Shown piece after piece: positions 36,301 through 43,600 of a DNA stretch of 64,000 bases. The notes beneath the pieces were generated by a model that worked only from the letters and a program-made list of their open reading frames with translations, was not told where the DNA came from and made no database searches. Positions within the stretch are counted from its first letter, which is position 1, and each line of letters begins with the position of its first letter. The stretch is taken from assembly GCF_019443125.1 (NCBI RefSeq), contig NZ_JAHYXK010000012.1, positions 1-64,000 on the forward strand. The letters run 5' to 3'. The position numbers and the translations under genes are program-made. This DNA is from Pontibacter aydingkolensis. Lineage in GTDB: Bacteria; Bacteroidota; Bacteroidia; Cytophagales; Hymenobacteraceae.

Positions 36301-36756
36301 TCCGGTAGCAACGTTGTACCACTTATAGATCAGGTTCGGGTCTGGTTCCAATACCCAGAGCGTTCCCTGGCTGCCGGTACACATTCCTCCATTTTCCACA
36401 ACGGGTGGTGCTGGTCTGGCATCAACCTTAATTGTCTGGCTAGCAGTTGCTTGTCCGCAACTGCTTGATGCGGTAACTGTTACTATATAAGTGTCACCAC
36501 CCGCAAAGCTAAAAGTAGGGTGTGCATCCGTAGCAGATACAACTCCATTAATAGTCCAGCTATATGAAGTTGTGGTGCCTGAGTAGTTGGTCTTATGATC
36601 AGTACTGTTAGCGCTGAACGAAATAGTTTGAGGACCACAATAATACTTATCTCCAGGCAAGGTTACACCGGGCGTTTGGCATGCCTGTGCCAACGCTTTT
36701 TCTGAATTGATGCCGATAAGAAATAATGTTAAGAGCAACAGTAAAGGTATTCTCAT
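24346..36756 (-). CDS. Giant multi-domain adhesin (about 45 Ig/PKD-like modules) with type-B T9SS sorting domain
   Basis: This 4136-residue secreted protein has a signal peptide (to ALAQ) and a first PKD-like domain (about 27-115). By eye I count about 35 'A' modules of about 80 residues (core: PxxxxxxxCxGxxxxLxVxxPxxxLxYxWY, ending YYVEAxxxxGCxSxRxxVxVxVxPLP, CHU_C-associated Ig-like type). About 10 'B' modules of about 95 residues are also present (NNTISxxQxICSGxxPxxLxGxxPxGG...YxWExSxDGxxFxxIxxATxxxYxPxxLxxTTWxRRxV). Each holds paired Cys, fitting disulfides outside the cell. The end is a SprB-like 'GKTVQLSATGGASYEWSPAEGLSDP' part and a CHU_C domain (TPNGDGYNDRFEI, ending SGSVTIVK) for type IX export. 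Likely function is adhesion or gliding, as in SprB. It is encoded with PorP/SprF copy 2. Confidence 0.93.
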   Translation of the reverse strand: MRIPLLLLLTLFLIGINSEKALAQACQTPGVTLPGDKYYCGPQTISFSANSTDHKTNYSGTTTSYSWTINGVVSATDAHPTFSFAGGDTYIVTVTASSSCGQATASQTIKVDARPAPPVVENGGMCTGSQGTLWVLEPDPNLIYKWYNVATGGTPLVWGTSYTSGTSGDYYVEAVTQQGCTSSTRTKASLTASSPTGSGGGISTSTQEVCSGTSPGQISGNAPNSSFMTYQWFQSTTGSSSDFYPIPTAKNKDYTPPALYQTTWFKRISYNGFCGEESNVLRITVTPLPAAPIVNNAVVCAGTNATLTVSNASTSSIYRWYDVASGGTAIAVGPTFTTPVLTATRTYYVDASTTNNTNCSSVTQRTAVSVTVTPGITNNIITSDQSICSGGTAAALLGSDPAGGGGGYSFQWQRSTDGSSFTDIAGANAKDYNPGSPTTTTWYRRKVKAASTCPEVTSNTVRIVVSILPVSIDIVDPTTCAGSGTTIVISNPNADYTYRWYDIATGGTPLRTGTTFPTGPLTSNRTYYVEVTTAAGCISARRSVTVTVTPVPAAPTASGTTICAGTSTTLSVNPTNATLYYKWYDAPTGGTHLGTGESFATGPLTSDKTFYVEAVTNAAPNCTSPREAVQVTVVPVITNTITSTNQEICSGNTPSPLTGTIPTGGGGGYTYQWQTSDDGTLFTNITGATGRDYAPGALTNTTWYRRQVSTTAGTCPPVSSNVVRVDVNQLPTVPLIPGVAICTGTQATIQIPSADANLKYNWYTVATGGVPVATDLSSFITEALTSNKTYYVEAVTEFGCVSTTRRAVTVTVEPLPGVPTADNTSVCAGNKAVLYVVSPDPSLEYQWFNAATAGNLLATGTSFTTPNALNSTTTYYLQAVNATGCASSSRRAVAVTVLELPLIPEVAGATICSGGATTLYVNNSNPEYEYRWYSGSTLIATGTSFNTGNLISSATYYVDAVTKGTTACTSPGRRAVTVTVIPPISNNTISAAQSVCGGTTPAALTGTTPTGGSTPLTFQWEKSENGINFTSIAGATNATYSTGALSTTTWFRRIVKGSDTCPQNASNAVQITVTPLPATPVADAQTICNGSSAMLSVNAPVSGITYKWYNAATGGNILSTEVTYTTDALNTNTTFYVEATNANGCVSPRRPVTVSVRELPEMPMAANKTICYGQSATLSVTAPDPSLTYKWYNSDNQLLSSLPSLNVAGLQASAVYYLEATYISEPDCSSPRREVTVTVTQLPGLPVVANITICSGTKGILNVQNPDPALTYRWYNTDSDGTSIGTGASFETQSLTSARTYYVEASTASGCQSGRRQVTVSVSALPETPFANNAEVCAGAMALLSVSDANDALTYQWYATSTSSTPIATGKTFQTGVLQANATFYVEAVTAAGCVSPARRAVTVSVTPLPATPNANNASICAGSEVTLAVENPNPSLLYKWYSSEGAHLATGILYNTGVLNDSRTYYLEAVTANSTSCASSSRKTVTVTVTPVIANNTISGNQIICAGSTPATLTGTLPTGGGTTYSYQWQQSTDGINFTNITGATSQDYTPGTVNATTWYRRRVTASGPCGPNFSAAVQVSSVTPPSTSLADNSTICSGTRALLTIKDANTTLSYRWYGTATGGSILNIDDTFETPELSTTTTFYVEAVNTNGCASPRRAVTVYVTPVPQTPLVSDKYICEGQAATLTVSSSVQNLIYKWYDNTGTLVGTGTSYTTPNALIASTTYYVEASTTTNPTCTSDRRAVAVVVMSQPAIPVVENATVCSGTSATLSVRVIDPAITYKWYTAQTGGTPVAESINFTTTALTSSRTYYVEAVNAAGCTSTRASVAVTVTPLPAAPLAENAAVCAGTAASLTVTNPDNNLIYKWYDAATDGNLLATGTNFTTPVLQNSATYYLSAESLNGCASTTRSAVTVNVTPLPATPEVNNVTICEGSNVTLWVTNQTSGVVYKWYDNTGAYLATGTSYTTASLITSTTYTVEAVTNTSTACASSPRKTVNVTVVAPIANNTVSSAQTVCTGGTPSPLTGSVPSGGNGSYTYQWERSTDGINFAAISGAISQNYAPATAITSDTWFRRKVSATGGPCAAHVSNIIKMSVESLPATPIVNGATICAGTVATLQVSNPDNALTYRWYTTATGGNPIHAQTTFITNELNTSVTYYVEAMSASGCVSPRRTVTVTVRPLPDVPVVADKAICQGQTTTLAVASPLAGQNYKWYDRDNTLVATGISFTTPALATTTVYYVESSYVDVPECISNSRATVTVSVAPLPSAPIAAGSSICSGNTAALKVSVIDANLTYKWYTIASGGTPVATSANFTTPVLTTGRTYYVEAVTESGCASPRTAVRVDVTLQPATPSADNQQVCEGSTVVLTVNNPNNNLYYNWYNEATDGQLLATGETYTISSVTASVTYYVEAVTETGCVSPTRKAVEITVTPLPLTPQVNNLTVCAGQSAILSVTPAEAGVLYRWYNATGTLIYTGTTFTSSALQESTVLYVEGVTNNTTACASSPRRTVYVTVTPAIANNIINGEQSICSGSAPVTLNGSTPTGGEGSYTYQWERSEDGINFTSIANATGQNHTPSALNITTWYRRKVKAAGACSEQVSNIVQITVTAIPATPVADNATICEGATATLRIKDVNTAYTYRWYTTPVGGNAIMAAASYTTDVLESTTTFYVEAVNANGCVSPRRTVTVYVLPLPDAPLAADQNICTGEQATLVVSNQAANLTYSWYDGNGMLLATGTTFTTGALNNNAIYYVEASTTTVPSCVSGRTAVTVYVAARPATPMANNVSVCAGSSAELAVSNVIPGLTYKWYTVATGGQPIHISSNFTTQPLTSNRTYYLEAVTANGCVSSERRAVTVTVTPQPAQPAVADRTVCYGERAVLAVTTPNANLMYRWYNRDGVQVATGTTYTTGAITANALYYVEAVTQTSPSCISSREAVNVTVTNIPATPVVDNATICTGSSTTLFVKNAMPGAVYKWYDENETVVATGTTFTTAVLSIDAIYSVEASSTSGCVNQVRAMVTVDVTQQITNNTITDNQTICSGATPNRLTGSQPGNTSSTVLFQWEYSEDGTNFTSITNATGRDYQPEALNVTTWFRRKAKVENGVCAEQYSNVIRVTTVALPLAPVTSSVTICAGAQATLRVDAAEATYTYRWFDVATGGSSLANGTSFTVGGLTSDKIYYVEAINANGCISPRKAVTVYTTPLPAMPQAADKSVCTGGSTTLSVSNPDTKLNYRWFDANGALVANGSSYTTPNLGSNTVYFVEAFTNTALACTSPRRAVNVAVTPLPTMPEVDDAFVCAGGSATLSVKQPDPALTYRWYSAATGGTPLAAQPTFETGALTSDRTYFVEAVNASGCVSPREAVNVTVTPLPAEPLASNKAICAGQTVVLSVNQPDVTLTYRWFDSTGKLLATGNTFSVSGLTASATYYVESMTAAGCVSPTRKGVVVSVSQLPGVPTVENAAICAGERVTLFVKNPDPTLEYRWYNDAAGTNLIGSGISYTSTDALFAGKSYFVEAVNTAGCVSVTRKQVDVRVTGKPATPVANDATVCSGSSATLSIIAPDGAMVYKWYDVNGTFLHTGITYTTVPLSSKATFHVVANTTTTPACASDVHVVTVNITTPLTNNTISSSQTICSGATPARLSGSMPNGGSTATITYQWESSTDGVNFVSIVGAYAQDYAPGALTADTWFRRVARAAGACSQTVSNAVMVTVIPLPVTPVADNQRVCTGNSATLKILNPSSTADNITYRWYNVASGGNALASGIMFVTPALSVSTTYYVEATNGNGCTSSTRRAVQVLVDQPITNNTISGAKTVCAGGKASALFGSIPDGGSGTYTYQWQRSTDGANFTDISGATGQGYTPTENFTKTTWFRRKVKTEGSCAESISAAVKIEVVFSPNAPTVTSAAICPGVSTTLTATAMAGLTVEWYDAPQGGTLVFIGSSYTTPVLNSNTSYWVQSVSTSGCESTRQEAKVQVVGPQVTVSEDLTIIEGKTVQLSATGGASYEWSPAEGLSDPTISTPVAKPAKTTTYVVKVTTREGCVVTKQVTVTVLPRIIITNVITPNGDGYNDRFEIKGIENYPNATVEIYTRWGEQVFQSKGYPEAWNGTKNGNALPVGAYYYIIKLDATSAPISGSVTIVK

Positions 36757-37204
36757 ATAGTATTAATTTCAATAAAATCTGACGCTTAAAAAGGAAAAAA
36801 AGAGGAATTTAAGTTCAATTTTAGCTAATGAGTTGGTTAAGCTTGTTTTGTATTATTTTAAGTAAATATTTAAGACGTTTAAATTTGTGTTGTTAAAACC
36901 ATAGTTTTAATAATCTAAGTGTATTAACTGGTGTCTTAAGTTGAAAGCCGATGTAATATTATAAATAAAATAGCCCTCGTAAACTCCATAATGGTGAATA
37001 TTAATATATTAAATAATATATGCCAGGATGATTTGCAGCTTAAAGTAACATGTGTATAGTGTATATTTATTTGTATTATGCCTATTTGTTTAAAAAACTA
37101 TAGTAATCGGGTGGTTAAGTTAGAGTATTGGTAAGTGTGTAATTATTTGGTGAGGATTATGTGATGTGTGTTGAAGAGGTGCTTTGAATCTTAATATTTC
37201 AGGT
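36757..37204. other. AT-rich leader of the giant adhesin operon
   Basis: About 450 bases of very AT-rich DNA without a credible gene. It must carry the promoter for the 14-kb adhesin operon, but I found no exact TTG-N19-TAnnTTTG on the minus strand. The terminator of the M14 gene begins at 37205. Confidence 0.4.
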
Positions 37205-37245
37205 GCATAAAAAAAGCCTGGGCGTTTTGCCCAGGCTTAAATTTA
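37205..37245 (-). terminator. Terminator of the M14 peptidase gene at 37267
   Basis: AAGCCTGGGC (37214-37223) pairs with GCCCAGGCTT (37229-37238) around GTTTT. On the minus strand it is followed by a run of seven T. Confidence 0.85.
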
Positions 37246-37266
37246 AGCAATGTCAATTCTGAGAGG

Positions 37267-39849
37267 TTAATTATGCGCATCTTCCGTGCGTGCGGAACTG
37301 CCGCTAATAATCTGGCCGAAGAATATGCTGTTTAGGAATAACTTGTTGGTGCCATACCAGAATGCGCGAAAGTTAGGATTGTCTGGCATAGCTATAACTT
37401 TACCAGATCCTACGCTAGATACATCTACTGCAGCCGAGTTTTTAACCTTCTGCAAATTTGGTTTGGAGATGTAACCTGCCATAAGTGGGTTAGCAGTATA
37501 CATTACCGGGTTAGCATATGGGCTCTTGGAGCGCTCTAGAAATAAAGTGTTGCTCCTGAAAATAGGCATTTGCGCATCTGTATAGCCGTATGCTAATGGG
37601 TGTGTCAGGTCTAATGTGGTTTCGAAAATGGCGCCTCCGATTACCTGCGCACCAGAGGTATTGCTCATGTCGGCATAAGGTTTTTGAGGTGTAGTGTCAT
37701 TTTCACTTTTTTTGATGGTGATGTTTCCGATCCCATTGTCAGCCAGCCATCTTACAGCATCTCCCATGCCTACAACAGTGCCACCTTGCTGTACCCAGCT
37801 GCGCATCTTGTCTTTAGAGATGTTGTTGTAGTTGCCATCTGCCATTACGATCACATTATACTTGTTTAGGCCTACACGATTAAATCTATCAGTGGTTACC
37901 AGGGTTGGCTTCATGTTAAAACGTTCATCCAGCAGGTGCCATGCTTCACCTACATCGTTGCTGTTTACGCCATCGCCAATCAGCATTAGAATTTTAGGCT
38001 GCTGCAAAGTTGCCATCATCGGACTGCCCAGTTTTATACCTTGTGGTGTAAAGCCGGTGCCCATAGCATGAACCTGAATAGCGTTCTGGCTAGCTACTTC
38101 CTGCAGTATCTTGTGCAGCTCATCGGCACTTACCGATTGTCCGGTTACAGGTATAAGTATAGAGCCATAGTCGAACTGCTTTCCGTTGCCTGTTGTAAAT
38201 TTATCAGTAGCTACTCTTGTGGCAATGCCACGCTCCATAAGCATGTTCAGAGCTCGTGGGGCATAATATCCGTGCCACTCAAATACATAAGCATAATTGC
38301 TTTGCCCGCCAATTACTTCACCTTTTGGTAAACTGATCTCATTCACCTTCTGGCCTAGTTGGCTGTTCTTAAAATTCTTGCCTGAAAGTGCGGTATGATC
38401 CAGGTCGAAAGCCAGCGGGAAAGTCCAGGCTGAAATGTCGTAGAAAAGGCTGTCCTGAAACTTAGTGCGTCTTTCGAACATACCTTCGATCAGTTTATAC
38501 TGCGGCTGCTCTGTTGGTATGATGTAGGCGTTCTCCGGAGTATAAGTTATATTTTCTATCTTGAAAGTCTCCTTTGGTCTGTATACTTCTATCTGATGCT
38601 GCTTGATTATTTCGGCCAGGTGATAAGCTTTAGCCTTGTCTTTTTCAGAACCAAACACATAAGCTTTCGCTGGTGCTTTTTTTGATTCGTTAAGCGACTC
38701 TTTATAGAAGTCGCGCTGGTGCGCCAGCAATTCTTCGCGCATGGCCTGTGCTGCTTCCAGGGTAGAAAGTGTAGTGGTAAACTGGTTGCGGATAGTGAAA
38801 GGGAAGGAAAGTATGCCATTCGAGCTTTCCTGTGCATGCCCTCTTGAACTGGCTTGTTCAAACAAGATGCCCACGGCACCGTTTACATCCGGGTAGGTAG
38901 AGCCCTTGCCATAATAAAAGTCGTCGTAGCTTTCTTCTGTGTAATAAAAGGAGCCAATCTTGTCTAATGCCTTTGCATGGTAAGTTCCGATCTTTTGTGT
39001 CAGCTTAAACCCATTCTCAGGAGATAAAGGGTGGTTGCGGCTGGGAATACCTGGCTGGAAAAAGAAGGTGGCGTTCGTGCCCATCTCGTGGTGGTCTGTC
39101 AGTACATTTGGCTTCCACTCATGGAACTTGGCCAGGCGTCCTCTTGACTCAGGGTGCTGCAGCGGTAGCCAGTCGCGGTTCAAGTCGAACCAGTAATGGT
39201 TTGTTCTGCCGCGTGGCCAGGCTTCCTCAAACTCAGCACTGTTACTGTCTGTGATCAGGTTTTTGCTGCGATGAGAATTTACCCAACTTGCAAAGCGGTT
39301 CAGTCCGTCTGGGTTGATAGACGGGTCTATAAGTATAACGGTTTCTTTGAGTAACTTTTCGATTTCCGGACCTTGTGCGGCTGCCAGGTGGTATACTGCC
39401 AGTAAAGAGGCATTGCTTCCGCTTGGTTCGTTGCCGTGCACGCTATAGCCCATCCAAACTACAGCAGGCATGTCTTTTATATTAAGTTTGCCAGATTCTG
39501 TAGGGTTTGTCAGCTTTTTATGATTTGCTTTTATGGTCTCTATATTCTTGTGGTTTTCAGGAGAGGTTACAGTAAGCAAGTATAAAGGACGGTTTTCGTG
39601 GGTGCGGCCATACTCTACAATAGTCATCCTGTCTGATGCTTCAGCCATCTGGCGCATATACATGGCCAGTTGATCGTGGCTTACATGCCATTCTCCTACA
39701 TTGTAGCCAAGAAGCTCTTTAGGTGTAGGTACGTTTTTGTTGTACTGTACTTCCTTTGGCAGGTAGTATGAAAGCTCTGTTTGTTGGGCAGTTGCCAGTT
39801 GGTTAAGGCCAAGCATGGCAGCAACAGCAAACGCTTTAAGGTTTTTCAT
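37267..39849 (-). CDS. Secreted M14-family zinc carboxypeptidase, copy 1
   Basis: This 860-residue protein has a signal peptide (to about residue 22). Zinc ligands His138 and Glu141 lie in GYSVHGNEPSGS. NPDGLNR (about 179-186) matches the substrate-binding block, DHHEMG (252-257) holds the third His candidate, and Glu331 in LFEQASSRG is the likely catalytic Glu. A long C-terminal part (about 400-840) includes a GATase-like/flavodoxin-like segment (PKILMLIGDGVNSNDVGEAWHLLDERFNMKP) typical of large Bacteroidota M14 proteins. It should cut C-terminal residues from peptides in the periplasm or outside. A paralog is at 53251. No T9SS sorting domain is visible. Confidence 0.88.
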   Translation of the reverse strand: MKNLKAFAVAAMLGLNQLATAQQTELSYYLPKEVQYNKNVPTPKELLGYNVGEWHVSHDQLAMYMRQMAEASDRMTIVEYGRTHENRPLYLLTVTSPENHKNIETIKANHKKLTNPTESGKLNIKDMPAVVWMGYSVHGNEPSGSNASLLAVYHLAAAQGPEIEKLLKETVILIDPSINPDGLNRFASWVNSHRSKNLITDSNSAEFEEAWPRGRTNHYWFDLNRDWLPLQHPESRGRLAKFHEWKPNVLTDHHEMGTNATFFFQPGIPSRNHPLSPENGFKLTQKIGTYHAKALDKIGSFYYTEESYDDFYYGKGSTYPDVNGAVGILFEQASSRGHAQESSNGILSFPFTIRNQFTTTLSTLEAAQAMREELLAHQRDFYKESLNESKKAPAKAYVFGSEKDKAKAYHLAEIIKQHQIEVYRPKETFKIENITYTPENAYIIPTEQPQYKLIEGMFERRTKFQDSLFYDISAWTFPLAFDLDHTALSGKNFKNSQLGQKVNEISLPKGEVIGGQSNYAYVFEWHGYYAPRALNMLMERGIATRVATDKFTTGNGKQFDYGSILIPVTGQSVSADELHKILQEVASQNAIQVHAMGTGFTPQGIKLGSPMMATLQQPKILMLIGDGVNSNDVGEAWHLLDERFNMKPTLVTTDRFNRVGLNKYNVIVMADGNYNNISKDKMRSWVQQGGTVVGMGDAVRWLADNGIGNITIKKSENDTTPQKPYADMSNTSGAQVIGGAIFETTLDLTHPLAYGYTDAQMPIFRSNTLFLERSKSPYANPVMYTANPLMAGYISKPNLQKVKNSAAVDVSSVGSGKVIAMPDNPNFRAFWYGTNKLFLNSIFFGQIISGSSARTEDAHN

Positions 39850-40652
39850 GAAGTTATTAGATTGGTTAGATTTAGTTGTTTAGTTGTAACTGCAATTTGA
39901 TGTTTTACACAGGCTTTTCCAAGAAATAAGTATGGAATTAAGTATTATGGTTTGTCCTTATCAGATGACTAATATTATCTGAGTAAACATTTGTATTTAG
40001 CTGGTTATAGTTTATCTGGCAGATGGTATTTGGTTAATTTGGAGAACTCTTTTCGCACTCGATTCAAGATGATATAATATCTAGTATAGTCACATCTCCA
40101 CTTCTGGTTTATTAAAATGTATGTCTTTATTATTTAGGCTGCTCTCAATAAAATAATTTTTTTTAGTGTGTCCTCAGTGCAATTTTGGAGTGCGTAAAAT
40201 GCTAAAAATGTGATTTCGGGTACTTTTTTAATGAATAGCCATGTAAGTGCTTGTTTATACTATGCAATAGTATTTGTCTTTTTCTATATTATATGTAACA
40301 TTTTCAATAAATACATGTAAATAAACTTTGAAAGGTTCAATTAATATTAGTAATATACAATATATTGCATTTATGATATACTTTTACTGAAAATCAATTT
40401 TATTGCATTTAGTCAAGTGGCTTAAACTGTGTCTGTCTTAAGACTCTAGCTAAAATAACTCTATTGTAAATTGTTTAAAGATAATTTACGCCTTCTTAAA
40501 GTATGGTTTTAGGCTTTTAAATGCTTAAAAATCATATTCTTAGCCATTCTATGCCCTTTGGTAAAGCATAATATTGCTTTTGTTATATGTAGTATAGTAT
40601 TAATATAAGATACTAACCCATCTATTAGCCCCAAACCTTTAATCCCTAGTTT
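39850..40652. promoter_or_regulatory. 803-bp AT-rich divergent regulatory region
   Basis: This region lies between the M14 gene (leftward) and the type-A adhesin gene (rightward). It is much more AT-rich than the flanking genes, with many T- and A-tracts (e.g. AATAATTTTTTTTAG near 40150). No gene of 30 codons or more is supported. Several TATACTTT/AGTATA copies occur (40083, 40258, 40377, 40592), but no exact promoter could be fixed. Its length suggests complex control or binding by a nucleoid protein of the adhesin gene. Confidence 0.4.
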
Positions 40653-43600
40653 ATGAAAAAGTATTTTACACAATTGATTGCTAAGAGCAGTAGTCTCAAG
40701 CGTTATTCAGTTGCCATTTTTACATTACTGCTGGTAACACTTTCTACGGCTTACCTTATGGCAGATGTAGCTGCTATAACAGTTCAAAACTTAAGTGTTT
40801 CTGCAGATAAAGCACAGGGCGGTCCTTCTGCTGACTTTACCACACTACAGCCAGTTATTATTCAGGAAAGTGACCAAAAAGATTTTAAACTAGGGAGTGG
40901 ATCCCTGGTATTGAATGCCCCTGAAGGTTGGGTTTTCAGGCAATCCGGAGTTACTGTATCCATCACACATCAGGGTGGGGGTACCACACCCAATGTTTCC
41001 ACAACAGGCTCAATAGTATATTCTGCAAATACATTATCAATCCCAATTACAGTTAGTGGAGAGAACCGAATAGATAGATTAGTAATAGATGGTTTGGCAT
41101 TGCAGGCGGTATCTGGTACTGAATTACTAGCACGGGCAGTTACATTATCTGTTTCAGGTACAACGGTAGCAGGATTGCCATCTCCTACAACCGTAGCTAA
41201 TATTTCCCAGATATATGGTAGTGCTCGGGATTTAGTGTTTACTCAACAACCTACCTCGACAACTACATATACTACACTCTCCACAGTTGCTGTTGCAGTT
41301 AGAGATTGGGCAGGAAATACTGTGAGAAATGCTAATAACAGTATCTTACTTGCAATAGGCACTAATCCTTCTGCTGGAACACTAACAGCAACTAACCCTG
41401 TAGCTGCCATAAATGGTATAGCAACGTTCTCTGATTTAAGTATAGATGCTGCGGGTACAGGATATACTTTGATTGCAACTAGTGGATCACTTACAGCTGC
41501 AACAAGTACTGCTTTTAACCTAAACAGTAAGGTTCCAACACTTAGTGCTTTGCCAACAACCTGCATCACAGAAGGTGCGGGTGATTTTGTGCTAACAGTA
41601 ACAGGGACAAACTTCGAAAAGAATTCTAGTGTGCGCGTAAACGGTATTAACAAAAGCACAATTTATGACAGCCAAACACAGCTGAGGGTAACTATTCCTG
41701 CATCAGATCTTGTTACGGCAGGCAACTTAAACATAGATGTGCTTAATCCGGCTCCGCCTGCTAACAATATTTCTAATGTGCAGGTGCTTAACATTAAGCC
41801 TTTATTCAGCAATGCTACTATTAATGGCGAAAGAATTGTATGTGCAGGCAAAGACGTAGTTTACACTGCGCCATCAGGTTATACAGAATACTCATGGAGT
41901 ACATCCGCGGGTGCTGGTGTATTAGTACCAACAGCAAATCCTGCAATAGTTCGCTTTGCGCCGTCCGCACCAATGTCTGGTACCGTTACTATAACAGTTA
42001 GCGCTAAAAATAGCTGCGGCGTTAGTGGCCAGGTTTCATTTGATGTAGATGTTTTGCCTACTCCTATTGCAGCAATCAGCTACGATGGTACTCCTGAGGT
42101 ATGTGCTGGCAGCAGTAAAGTGTTAAGTGCAACACCGCAACCAGCAGGTGAAAGCTATACCTATGCCTGGTTAAAAGATGGTTTGGCAGTTGGTAATAGC
42201 CAACCTACTCTAGAAGTAACAGAGGCCGGCTTTTATAGTGTTACCATTACAGGAATTAACGGCTGTCCGAGAACATCAGATGCAGTTGAGATAAAGGTTA
42301 ATTCGTTGCCAGTAGCAACGATACAGGCTGGAGGCCCAATAACATTTTGCCAGGGAGGCTCCGTGACGCTTACGGCACAAGGCGGTGTGTCATGGTTATG
42401 GAATACAGGTGCAACCACTCAATCTATTGATGTGAGTACTGCTGGTAACTATACTGTACAAGTAACTGATGCCAATGGCTGTACTAGCTTAACTTCTAAA
42501 CCTACTACTGTTACAGTTAATCCACTTCCAGTAGCTAGAATACAGGCCGGCAGCCCGACCACCTTCTGCCAGGGCGGCTCTGTTAGACTAACAGCACAAG
42601 GAGGAACGTCATATCTCTGGAGCAACGGTGCTACCACAGAGTCTATAGACGTAAGTGCTTCGGGTACTTTTACTGTAAAGGTAACAGATGCAAACTCGTG
42701 CACCAGCGCAGACTCTGAGCCTTTAACGGTAACCGTAAATCCATTGCCGGCAGTAACAGCTGATAATAAGTCTGTCTGCTTCGGCAATAACACCGTTGCC
42801 CTTACAGGCTCTCCGGCCGGAGGCACCTGGAGCGGCACTGGGGTGAGCGGCTCCACATTCAGCGCCAACGGCCTGGCTGCGGGCGATTACACTGTAACCT
42901 ACACCTATACCAATGCCAACAACTGTACTCAGAGCGCAACAGCCACAGTAACTGTAAATCCGTTGCCTATTGCAACCATAAATCCTAGTGGCCCAATTAC
43001 CTTCTGCCAGGGCGGCTCTGTTAGACTAACAGCACAAGGAGGAACGTCATATCTCTGGAGCAACGGTGCTACCACAGAGTCTATAGACGTAAGTGCTTCG
43101 GGTACTTTTACTGTAAAGGTAACAGATGCAAACTCGTGCACCAGCGCAGACTCTGAGCCTTTAACGGTAACCGTAAATCCATTGCCGGCAGTAACAGCTG
43201 ATAATAAGTCTGTCTGCTTCGGCAATAACACCGTTGCCCTTACAGGCTCTCCGGCCGGAGGCACCTGGAGCGGCACTGGGGTGAGCGGCTCCACATTCAG
43301 CGCCAACGGCCTGGCTGCGGGCGACTACACTGTAACCTACACCTATACCAATGCCAACAACTGTACTCAGAGCGCAACAGCCACAGTAACTGTAAATCCG
43401 TTGCCTACAATATCCATCACCCCAACAGGGCCGCTTAAGTTCTGTGATGATAAGTCTGTTACCCTTGTTGCAAATGTTTCTTCTAATGTAGCTGTATCAT
43501 CATACAATTGGTTCAAAGTAGGAACCACTGGAAGTATTTTTGATGGAAAAGACTATACAGCAGATGAATCTGGTGACTATTATTTGGTAGTTACTAACCA

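Noticed and set aside
24346..36756. Regularly spaced repeats as a CRISPR array
   Set aside because: The repeats are long, diverged, in frame and code for Ig/PKD-like modules; there are no short identical repeats with unique spacers and no cas genes.
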